This document shows, piece after piece, positions 23,944 through 30,150 of a stretch of DNA of 30,150 nucleotides (the first letter of the stretch is position 1; each line of letters starts with the position of its first letter). The notes beneath the pieces were generated by a model. The model searched no databases and was not told the origin of the DNA. It was given only the letters and a program-made list of their open reading frames with translations. Source of the DNA: JAFANK01 sp036741695 (lineage in GTDB: Bacteria; Vulcanimicrobiota; Vulcanimicrobiia; Eremiobacterales; Eremiobacteraceae). The translations under genes were made by a program, and so were the position numbers. Location: NCBI GenBank assembly GCA_036741695.1, contig DAINRU010000029.1, positions 1 to 30,150 of the forward strand, written 5' to 3'.

Positions 23944-25353
23944 ATGGCACTTGAGCGCGTGCGAGAGCTCTTCGAGCTCCAGCGGGCGGCGTTTGCGCGC
24001 GATCCGATGCCAAGCTACGACGTGCGGATCTCCCGGCTCCGGATGCTCCACGACACGCTGCTGGCGAAGAAAGAGGAGATCGCCGCCGCCGCAAGCGCGG
24101 ACTACGGTGGAAGATCGTGGCACGAGACGATGTTCCTCGACGTCTTCGGAGTTACGTCCATCATCCGCTATACGATGGCGCACTTGCGCGAGTGGATGAG
24201 ACCGCGGCGACGAGCCGTCGATCTCTTCCTCCAACCGGCACGCGCTCAAGTGTTGTTCCAGCCCAAGGGCGTGGTTGGCATCATCGGACCGTGGAACTAC
24301 CCCGTGTATCTTTCCATCGGTCCGCTGTGCGCGGCCTTGGCCGCGGGAAATCGCGCCATCGTCAAGCCGTCGGAGGTGGTGCCCGCCACGTCCGAGGTCA
24401 TCGCTCGCATGTTGGCCGACGCGTTCGACGAGAATCTCGTGGTCACGGTCACCGGAGGGCCCGACGTCGCCCAGGCGCTCAGCTCTCTGCCCTTGGATCA
24501 CCTCTTCTTCACCGGGTCGTCGACCGTGGCGCGATCCGTCATGCGCTCTGCAGCTGAGAACCTCACCCCCGTCACGCTCGAGCTCGGGGGAAAATCTCCC
24601 GCCATCGTGCACCGGGATTATCCGGTGGCCAAGGCGGTTAAGCGCATCGTCGTCGGCAAATTCTTCAACGCCGGGCAAACGTGCGTCGCTCCCGACTACG
24701 TGCTCGTCCACACGGACAGGCGCGACGAGCTCGTCGATGAGTTGAAACGAGAGATCGGCCGGTCGTATCCGACGCTGCGCGATAATCCCGATTATACCGG
24801 GATCGTCAACGAGCCTCACCGCAAGAGACTTCTGGATCTTGTCGACGATGCGCGCTCCAAAGGAGCGACGATGGTTGAGATCAACCCGGCTGCCGAGAGC
24901 TTCCGCGACGGCACCACAAAGATCGCACCCACCCTGATCGTCGGCGGCGACGATCGGATGCGCGTGATGCAGGAAGAGATCTTCGGACCGCTCCTGCCTA
25001 TCGTAGCCTTCGACGATCTGAGTGGCGCCATCGACTTCGTCAACAGGCGGCCCAGGCCACTTAGCCTATACTATTTCGATGATGACGCAGCGCGCGCGGA
25101 CAGAGTCTTGCAGAGCACGATATCCGGCGGTGCTGGCATCAACGAGGCCGCGCTCCAGGTACTCGACGCCGATCTGCCCTTCGGCGGGATCGGCGAGAGC
25201 GGCATGGGCGCCTACCACGGTGAGCTCGGATTCGAGACGTTCTCGCATAGAAAAGCGGTGCTCGCGCGCGGCCGCATCAATTCAGCCAATCTGCTAGCGC
25301 CGCCGTATGGACGGCTCTACGAACGGATCTTGCACTTCCTTATCGGTTCGTGA
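23944..25353 (+). CDS. NAD(P)-dependent aldehyde dehydrogenase (coniferyl-aldehyde type)
   Basis: 469-residue aldehyde dehydrogenase oxidising an aldehyde to its acid. Catalytic residues: Cys247 in FFNAGQTCVAP, Glu213 in TLELGGKSP and Asn118 in GPWNYP, with Lys141 (VKPSE) contacting the cofactor. The length, VGIIGPWNYPVYLSIGPLCAAL and the C-terminal GESGMGAYHGELGFETFSH fit the class 3-like/coniferyl aldehyde dehydrogenase group, so lipid-derived or aromatic aldehydes are likely substrates. It lies just after the WYL regulator. Confidence 0.93.
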   Translation: MALERVRELFELQRAAFARDPMPSYDVRISRLRMLHDTLLAKKEEIAAAASADYGGRSWHETMFLDVFGVTSIIRYTMAHLREWMRPRRRAVDLFLQPARAQVLFQPKGVVGIIGPWNYPVYLSIGPLCAALAAGNRAIVKPSEVVPATSEVIARMLADAFDENLVVTVTGGPDVAQALSSLPLDHLFFTGSSTVARSVMRSAAENLTPVTLELGGKSPAIVHRDYPVAKAVKRIVVGKFFNAGQTCVAPDYVLVHTDRRDELVDELKREIGRSYPTLRDNPDYTGIVNEPHRKRLLDLVDDARSKGATMVEINPAAESFRDGTTKIAPTLIVGGDDRMRVMQEEIFGPLLPIVAFDDLSGAIDFVNRRPRPLSLYYFDDDAARADRVLQSTISGGAGINEAALQVLDADLPFGGIGESGMGAYHGELGFETFSHRKAVLARGRINSANLLAPPYGRLYERILHFLIGS

Positions 25354-25434
25354 CGTCAACGAGGATCAGGAGCTTCATACCGCGTCTCACGGTCGTTTAA
25401 TGAGACCCGCCGGGAATTGCGCTATCCTCGTGGT

Positions 25435-26772
25435 ATGAGATCTCGCGCCCTCGCCGTGCCGTTCGTCGCTGCCGCTTGCGTTCTTGGAACTGCCTGTAGC
25501 GGCGGCGGGGGCGCGATGTCGCCGGCGCCAGAGCCCTCGACGACGCCTGCGTCGGCGCAGATCCAGCACGTCGTCATCATCTTCCAAGAGAACCGCAGCG
25601 TCGACGATCTCTTCAATGGCTTGCCGGGTGCAGACACCGTGGCGAGCGGCCAGACCTCGACGGGAACGACGGTGGCCCTCCAGCCGGTTTCACTGGCCGC
25701 GCCGTACGATCTGGACCACAGCCATGCCGGGTTCGTCACCGAGTATAACGGTGGGAATATGAATGGGTTCGACCTCGAGAAGACAGGACCTCAGCCCGGT
25801 TTCACGCCGCCACCTGATGCGGCGTACGGATATGTGCCGCACTCTGAGACCGCTCCGTACTTCGCTCTAGCAGAAGCATTCACGTTCGCCGATCGGATGT
25901 TCCAAACCAATGAGGGGCCGAGCTTCCCCGCACACCAGTACATCATCTCGGGCACCTCGATCCCCACCCCTGGCAGCGATCTCCTGGTCGCGGAGAACGT
26001 GACCTTCCCAAAAAATGTGCCGCGCACCAATCAAGGCTGCGATTCGCCTGCCGGCAGCACGGTGGCGCTCATCGACCCATCGGGCAGCGAGGCTGCGACG
26101 CAGTTCCCGTGCTTCGATCATCCGACGCTTTTGGATCTACTCGACGCCAAAGGCGTCTCGTGGAAATACTACACGCCAAGTCCCTACTTCTTATGGTCGG
26201 GGCCCGATGCGATCAGCCACATCCGCTATGGCCCCGACTGGTCGAAGGTGTCTATCCCCGAGACCAATATCTTTAACGATATAGCGCTCGGGCAGCTGCC
26301 TGCCGTCTCATGGGTCATCCCCACCGGCACCGATTCCGATCACGCGAATACGCTCTCGACGGCTGGCCCCTCGTGGGTTGCGGATGTTGTGAACGCTATC
26401 GGTACGAGCAAGTACTGGAACAACACCGTCATCTTCGTGACGTGGGATGACTGGGGCGGCTGGTACGACCATGTCAAGCCGCAGATCCTTGATTCGTACG
26501 AGCTCGGTTTCCGCGTACCGCTGATCGTGATCTCGCCGTATGCGAAGCCCGGATACGTCTCGCACGTGCCGCATGAGTTCGGCAGCTTGTTACGCTTCAC
26601 CGAGGAGCGGTTCGGTCTCGGGACTCTCGGTTACACCGATGTGCGTGCGGACGACCTGTCTGATTGCTTTAATTTTCGGCAGGCGCCGCTTGTGTATCAC
26701 CCGGTCGCCACGAAATACTCGAAAGAACAGCTGATGGCGCGCTGGAAGCTGACGCCGCCTGACAACGAGTAG
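25435..26772 (+). CDS. Exported phosphoesterase (phospholipase C / acid phosphatase family)
   Basis: 445 residues with an N-terminal signal sequence ending GTACSGGGG. Cys21 may be lipidated, although the lipobox has Gly at -3, which is unusual. The mature part carries HVVIIFQENRSVDDLFNGLPG, the N-terminal metal-site signature of the PF04185 phosphoesterase family, and VIFVTWDDWGGWYDHV, the second signature. It is probably a cell-surface or periplasmic phosphatase or phospholipase. The ATG at 25435 starts at the signal peptide; an in-frame codon at 25417 adds six residues. Confidence 0.9.
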   Translation: MRSRALAVPFVAAACVLGTACSGGGGAMSPAPEPSTTPASAQIQHVVIIFQENRSVDDLFNGLPGADTVASGQTSTGTTVALQPVSLAAPYDLDHSHAGFVTEYNGGNMNGFDLEKTGPQPGFTPPPDAAYGYVPHSETAPYFALAEAFTFADRMFQTNEGPSFPAHQYIISGTSIPTPGSDLLVAENVTFPKNVPRTNQGCDSPAGSTVALIDPSGSEAATQFPCFDHPTLLDLLDAKGVSWKYYTPSPYFLWSGPDAISHIRYGPDWSKVSIPETNIFNDIALGQLPAVSWVIPTGTDSDHANTLSTAGPSWVADVVNAIGTSKYWNNTVIFVTWDDWGGWYDHVKPQILDSYELGFRVPLIVISPYAKPGYVSHVPHEFGSLLRFTEERFGLGTLGYTDVRADDLSDCFNFRQAPLVYHPVATKYSKEQLMARWKLTPPDNE

Positions 26773-26785
26773 CCACGTTGCGCGG

Positions 26786-27406
26786 TTACTGTTGTGCTAT
26801 GGCCTGCGCTTGTTCGAGATTCAGCGGCTTGTTAAAGAGTGCGGTGTTGGGTTCTTGCTTGCGGCCGTTCTTGAGCGATCCAAGGTCGAGCGGATCGTAA
26901 CCTATTGAGTCGATAAACGACGCCACGGTGCGCTTGGCGTCTTTGTCGTCGCTTGCGATCGGCAGCACGATTCTCTCCGCAGACCCTGAAGGGCGTGCGC
27001 TCTTCGCCAAGCTATCGAAGTACAGCGTGTTCAAGGCTTTGACGACCCTCGCGCCAGGCAGTTCCTCGGCGACCAATTCTGCCGATCCGCGCCCGCCAAG
27101 ATCCATGATTTTGAAATCTGCGCTATAGGGATTCATCGCGTCGACGACGATCTTGTCGCGGAAGCTGACGCCGCTTGTGAAGAGCTGCTCGCGGTCGCGG
27201 AACGGGACCGCGATGACGACAATGTCGCCCGCATCTATCGCCTCCTGCACCGTTCCCGCCTTAGCAAGAGGGCCGAGTTCGGTCACAAGCGATCGCAACG
27301 ATGCAGGCCCCCTCGAATTGCTGATGACGACCGAATGGCCGGCCTGCGTTGCAAGGCGGGCAACCGTCGACCCGATCATTCCCGACCCGATGATCCCTAC
27401 TGTCAT
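26786..27406 (-). CDS. NADP-binding oxidoreductase of the F420-dependent NADP reductase family
   Basis: 206 residues with an N-terminal Rossmann fold: MTVGIIGSGMIGSTVARLATQAGHSVVISNSRGP, containing the GxGxxG nucleotide loop at 7-12. SNSRG after the second strand is where F420H2:NADP+ oxidoreductases recognise the NADP phosphate. The segment VVDAMNPYSADF and RVVKALNTLYFDSL follow the family pattern. It could use F420 or be a related NADP-dependent enzyme; no F420 biosynthesis gene is in the window. Confidence 0.85.
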   Translation of the reverse strand: MTVGIIGSGMIGSTVARLATQAGHSVVISNSRGPASLRSLVTELGPLAKAGTVQEAIDAGDIVVIAVPFRDREQLFTSGVSFRDKIVVDAMNPYSADFKIMDLGGRGSAELVAEELPGARVVKALNTLYFDSLAKSARPSGSAERIVLPIASDDKDAKRTVASFIDSIGYDPLDLGSLKNGRKQEPNTALFNKPLNLEQAQAIAQQ

Positions 27407-27505
27407 TGGAATCGTCTCCCACAGCTATCTATATGCGTTACTCATCCGTCTTACAACGAATCGGGCTAGCACGCCTCTGTATGACCGCAACCAAGCGTCG
27501 CAAGG

Positions 27506-27967
27506 TTAAGATGGCAGGGATCCGAGTTGCTCTGTTACTTCACGAGCGGTTATAAGGCGGCGTTTCGAGTAATTTAGCGTCACGTAACTGTCCACCATTT
27601 TGGCGACCGCAACCAGCTGTGATCGATCTTCTATTCGTTGGGCCTTAGAGATTATCTTGAGAGCGGCATCGACCTGAGGACTCTTTGCAACGACATATGG
27701 CTCTACGAGTTTGAGCAGGCGGTTAACGGCGGTGTAACCGACCACCGCGTAATCTGCCATCACGCCACGGTGTCTTATATAGCCTCCGCCGACTCTACCC
27801 TTGATCCAGTCCAACACCTTAACACCTGAGCGCCTCTGGTAGAAACATACGCTAGCTCTGATCTGAAACTTAAGCCGGTAATCTGCCCGACGAACGATTT
27901 GCAAGATGATGCTTCCGTCGCCGTCCAGGAAGCCGGCGATGTATGCGCGCTCGAGCTTGGTTATCAT
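27506..27967 (-). CDS. Free-standing LAGLIDADG homing endonuclease, I-CreI-like
   Basis: 153 residues, one LAGLIDADG motif (YIAGFLDGDGSI, 9-20), so it should act as a homodimer like I-CreI (163 aa), the nuclease that cuts the L2593 intron-insertion site in 23S rRNA genes. Equivalents of key I-CreI residues are kept: catalytic Asp17 (I-CreI Asp20), Gln44 (Gln47), Lys95 (Lys98), and DNA-contacting Arg65, Arg67 and Asp72 in GGGYIRHRGVMADY (I-CreI Arg68, Arg70, Asp75). The C-terminal LNYSKRRLITAREVTEQLGSL also matches. The frame is intact. The ATG at 27967 is chosen because the motif begins 9 residues later; the 22-residue upstream extension runs through the terminator. No strong ribosome binding site is visible. 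Confidence 0.9.
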   Translation of the reverse strand: MITKLERAYIAGFLDGDGSIILQIVRRADYRLKFQIRASVCFYQRRSGVKVLDWIKGRVGGGYIRHRGVMADYAVVGYTAVNRLLKLVEPYVVAKSPQVDAALKIISKAQRIEDRSQLVAVAKMVDSYVTLNYSKRRLITAREVTEQLGSLPS

Positions 27968-28000
27968 GGAACGGCTATCACGCGTTCTGGCCAAACGACA

Positions 28001-28030
28001 AGAGCCGGCCGCGAATGCGCAGCCGGCTCT
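28001..28030 (-). terminator. rRNA operon terminator hairpin
   Basis: AGAGCCGGC (28001-28009) pairs perfectly with GCCGGCTCT (28022-28030), followed on the minus strand by TTGTCGTTTGG. It lies 10 bases past the 5S gene and before the endonuclease gene. Confidence 0.75.
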
Positions 28031-28040
28031 CAAAACTAAT

Positions 28041-28155
28041 CCGGCACCTACCTACTCTCCCAACAACCCTGCGGTTGCAGTACCATCGGCGTTAGTGGGC
28101 TTAACTGCCGTGTTCGGAATGGGAACGGGTGTGACCCCACCACCATCGGCACCGG
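28041..28155 (-). rRNA. rrf: 5S ribosomal RNA
   Basis: On the minus strand the ends CCGGUGCC and GGUGCCGG form the 8-bp terminal helix. Between them lies the conserved loop core CCCAUUCCGAACACGGCAG and GUUAAGCCC, with GGGAGAGUAGGU near the 3' end. The length is about 115 nt, and ends may be off by one or two bases. Confidence 0.95.
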
Positions 28156-28289
28156 AAACTTTATAAATTTTCAAAGGCGAGCGTGGGGCTTAAGGGCCCG
28201 AGTGCCTCGCTCTCTGAAAACTGCATAGCGATAAGTAATAGAAGTGTTGTGCAACTTTGTCCGCTCATAGTATTTGAACTATTATTGCG
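28156..28289 (-). other. 23S-5S spacer
   Basis: About 134 bases between the two rRNA genes. It contains short inverted repeats likely used in processing (such as the GGGC/GCCC pair near 28185). No tRNA gene is present. Confidence 0.6.
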
Positions 28290-28591
28290 AACGAATAACT
28301 CTCTGACTGATTAGTACCGGTCAGCTTCACAGATTACTCTGCTTCCACCCCCGGCCTATTGCCTGGTGGTCTACCAGGAGTCTTCACCTTGCGGTTCCAG
28401 ACCTTATCTTGGGGCCTGTTTCACGCTTAGATGCTTTCAGCGTTTATCAGATCCGAACGTGGCTACCCGGCTCTGCCACTGGCGTGACAACCGGTTCACT
28501 AGCGGTTCGTCCGACCCGGTCCTCTCGTACTAGGGTCGGCACCCCTCAAGTCTGTAACGCCCACAGCGGATAGGGACCGAACTGTCTCACG

Positions 28592-28872
28592 CATGTTTCT
28601 CCGCCATTCCTGGCGGCATAGACTATATCTTCATCCTCATGTGAGGAGTCGGCGTGTGATCACGGCCGTGAATTTATCACCTCGCACTCGCGTGCTTGAT
28701 GATAGTGACGCATGATCTCGAGCTTGCGCTCTCAGTCGTTACGGGGTCAAGGCGCTTGCGCGCCCGACTTCCCTCGGTATTGCCCCGCCAGCATCGGTCG
28801 ATGCTGACGTCGGGTTTCACCGATATAGCCGATGTGCATCCTTCGATTACTCGAAGGAGACGCAGTAATTCT
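28592..28872 (-). ncRNA. Group I intron at 23S site L2593 (281 nt, no ORF)
   Basis: Self-splicing group I intron. The exon ends ..ACGU (U2593) and pairs with intron GCGU in P1, giving the required U-G at the splice site; the intron's last base is G. Core elements on the transcript: R-like GTAACGACTGAG and S element AAGATATAGTC, which pair as P7. CCGCCA-GGAA-TGGCGG near the 3' end is a hairpin with a GNRA loop. No complete coding frame lies inside. L2593 is the site also occupied by the I-CreI-encoding intron of Chlamydomonas chloroplasts. Confidence 0.93.
28715..28782 (-). repeat. Intron core block, copy 1
   Basis: 68-base segment covering the P4-P7 core of the L2593 intron. It differs at a single position from 29086-29153 in the L2500 intron, far more similar than the rest of the two introns. 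Confidence 0.9.
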
Positions 28873-28895
28873 ACGTTCTGAACCCAGATCGCGTA

Positions 28896-28932
<37 letters not shown>

Positions 28933-28965
28933 ACTACAGCCCCAGGATGCGACGATCCGACATCG

Positions 28966-29248
28966 CGCTTTTGTCCATCATTCCTGATGGCGCAGACTAT
29001 ATCTTCACCTTGCACGATCGCTCGTGCGAAGGGCTGGCGTATTATGGCGGCCATAGATTTGATCGCTTGCGCGACCGGGCACGCCATCTCGAGCTTGCGC
29101 TCTCAGTCGTTACGGGGTCAAGGCGCTTGCGCGCCCGACTTCCCACGGTATTGTCCTCGTCTTCAGTCCAAAAGACGATCGGAGTTCACCGTTATTAGCC
29201 AGTACTACATTGGTAGATGATGTTTCCACCATCTCACCCCTAATGTTG
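28966..29248 (-). ncRNA. Group I intron at 23S site L2500 (283 nt, no ORF)
   Basis: The exon ends ..CACCU (U2500) and pairs with intron GGGUG in P1 over five pairs with U-G at the splice site. The last intron base is G. S element AAGATATAGTC and R element GTAACGACTGAG are present. The 3' hairpin CCATCA-GGAA-TGATGG has the same GNRA loop as the L2593 intron but compensated stem changes, which supports a functional RNA. Frames crossing it run into exons and are not genes. Confidence 0.92.
29086..29153 (-). repeat. Intron core block, copy 2
   Basis: Partner of 28715-28782, with one mismatch in 68 bases. Confidence 0.9.
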
Positions 29249-29275
29249 AGGTGCCAAACCTCCCCGTCGATGTGG

Positions 29276-29590
29276 CATTCTGCAATCACTTGCAGCCTAG
29301 ACTATACCTTCATCTCTTTCGAGATGGTGACGTATTATGAAAGCGATAGATTTGCGCTTGTCAGCGCAGCACTTCCATCTCTCGCCGATGCGAGAAGTCG
29401 TTACGGGGAAAGCTCACAAAGCATATCTGGAAATACATCCAGACGTAGCTCGCATTGCTGCGGTGAACTTTCTTCCCTCGGTGTTGCCCTACACGTTGTA
29501 GGGTTTCTCCGATATGAGTCACTCTCGAGTCGCGTCCTGTTACAAACGCGACTCATCCCCATTCGATCGCTCGAATGGCGAGCCCAATTG
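29276..29590 (-). ncRNA. Group I intron after 23S position U2473 (315 nt, no ORF)
   Basis: The exon ends ..GAGU (U2473) and pairs with intron GCUC with U-G at the junction; the intron ends in G. S-like AAGGTATAGTC and R-like GTAACGACTTC form P7. The 3' hairpin CTGCAA-GTGA-TTGCAG carries a GNRA loop. It is related to, but clearly more diverged from, the other two introns. The boundary could shift by one base because of a shared C, but the U/G rule favours this placement. Confidence 0.88.
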
Positions 29591-29639
<49 letters not shown>

Positions 29640-29800
29640 AAGCGATGGCTCTTCCATTCAAAACCACCGGATCACTTAGCCCGACTTTCGTCCCTGCTCG
29701 ACATGTACGTCTCGCAGTTAAGCCGACTTCTGCCTATGCACTCTTACGGTTGATTTCCGACCAACCTGAGTCGACCTTTGGGCGCCTCCGTTACTCTTTG

Positions 29801-29835
<35 letters not shown>

Positions 29836-30086
29836 CATGTCCACCGACCGGATAACGGCCGAATGTTAGATTCCCGAAACCGACAGGGTGGTATCTCAAG
29901 GGTGGCTCCACCACAGCCGAGGCCATGGCTTCGAAGTCTCCCACCTATCCTGCGCAGTCAATTTCAAAAATCAAGATCAGGGTACAGTAAAGCTCCACGG
30001 GGTCTTTCCGTCCTGCTGCGGGTAACGGGCATCTTCACCCGTATTGCAACTTCGCCGAGCCCCCCATTGAGACAGTGCCCAAGTCG

Positions 30087-30133
<47 letters not shown>

Positions 30134-30150
30134 CAGTTTTGTTACGACCG
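30134..30150 (-). ncRNA. Possible 3' end of a fourth group I intron at L1931, cut by the window
   Basis: Upstream of AGCGAAATTCC (A1932 onward) the almost invariant helix 69 / GGTCCTAAGGT segment should appear. Instead the transcript reads AACAAAACTG and then AGCGAAA, with a terminal G exactly at the U1931/A1932 junction, a known bacterial intron site. Only 17 bases are visible. Confidence 0.55.

Noticed and set aside
23050..24819. 589-codon minus-strand open frame
   Set aside because: Antisense to the WYL regulator and aldehyde dehydrogenase, both of which have clear family motifs; the His/Arg-rich product is typical of a GC-rich shadow frame.
25384..25406. GTCTCA/TGAGAC hairpin after the aldehyde dehydrogenase gene
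   Set aside because: Short 6-bp stem with a 10-base loop and no T tract; too weak to call a terminator.

Overview
The window is GC-rich bacterial chromosome with short intergenic gaps, frequent GTG/TTG starts and many start/stop overlaps. It probably comes from an uncultivated soil-type lineage. A candidate phylum such as Eremiobacterota would fit the gene mix, but no single gene settles it. Nothing looks like a plasmid or prophage. The two parts that stand out as mobile or acquired are the rRNA end (27.5-30.15 kb) and a small, less GC-rich peptide-modification locus (12.9-14.0 kb).

Layout. 1-3 kb: 3' part of a flavin amine oxidase, an S51-type peptidase, a GNAT acetyltransferase and a small Gly/Met-rich membrane protein. 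3-9.4 kb: two APC-superfamily amino-acid permeases, a DUF1059 protein, larB-larE (nickel-pincer cofactor synthesis), a DUF5069 protein and a degenerate Tag-like protein. 9.4-14.0 kb, all on the minus strand: a 126-aa peptide/precursor-like protein, a borosin-type N-methyltransferase, a 944-aa LuxR-family ATPase regulator and a small membrane protein. 14.2-21.4 kb: envelope and stress genes (three TPM-domain proteins, LemA, OsmC, MarR, STAS) and the ribosome assembly GTPase RsgA. 21.4-27.4 kb: small membrane and VOC proteins, a WYL regulator, an aldehyde dehydrogenase, a secreted phosphoesterase and an F420/NADP-oxidoreductase-like protein. 27.5-30.15 kb, minus strand: 3' end of an rRNA operon (23S then 5S), a terminator hairpin and a free-standing homing endonuclease gene.

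Two observations deserve the most attention. First, the 23S rRNA gene is interrupted by three ORF-less group I introns of 281, 283 and 315 bp in domain V, the peptidyl-transferase region, after E. coli positions U2593, U2500 and U2473. Each has the 5' exon U paired with an intron G, a terminal intron G, an S element of the AAGATATAGTC type and a GNRA-capped hairpin near the 3' end. The exons between them have exactly the E. coli lengths (93 and 27 nt). The last 17 bases of the window look like the 3' end of a fourth intron at L1931. Just past the 5S gene lies an intact 153-aa LAGLIDADG protein that closely resembles I-CreI, the endonuclease that targets the L2593 site, so endonuclease and intron appear to have been separated but kept linked.

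Second, the methyltransferase at 12871-13635 resembles the alpha-N-methyltransferases of borosin peptides, with the catalytic Tyr/Arg/Tyr spacing kept. It lies 6 bp downstream of a 126-aa protein ending in a short hydrophobic tail, which suggests an undescribed split borosin (RiPP) locus.
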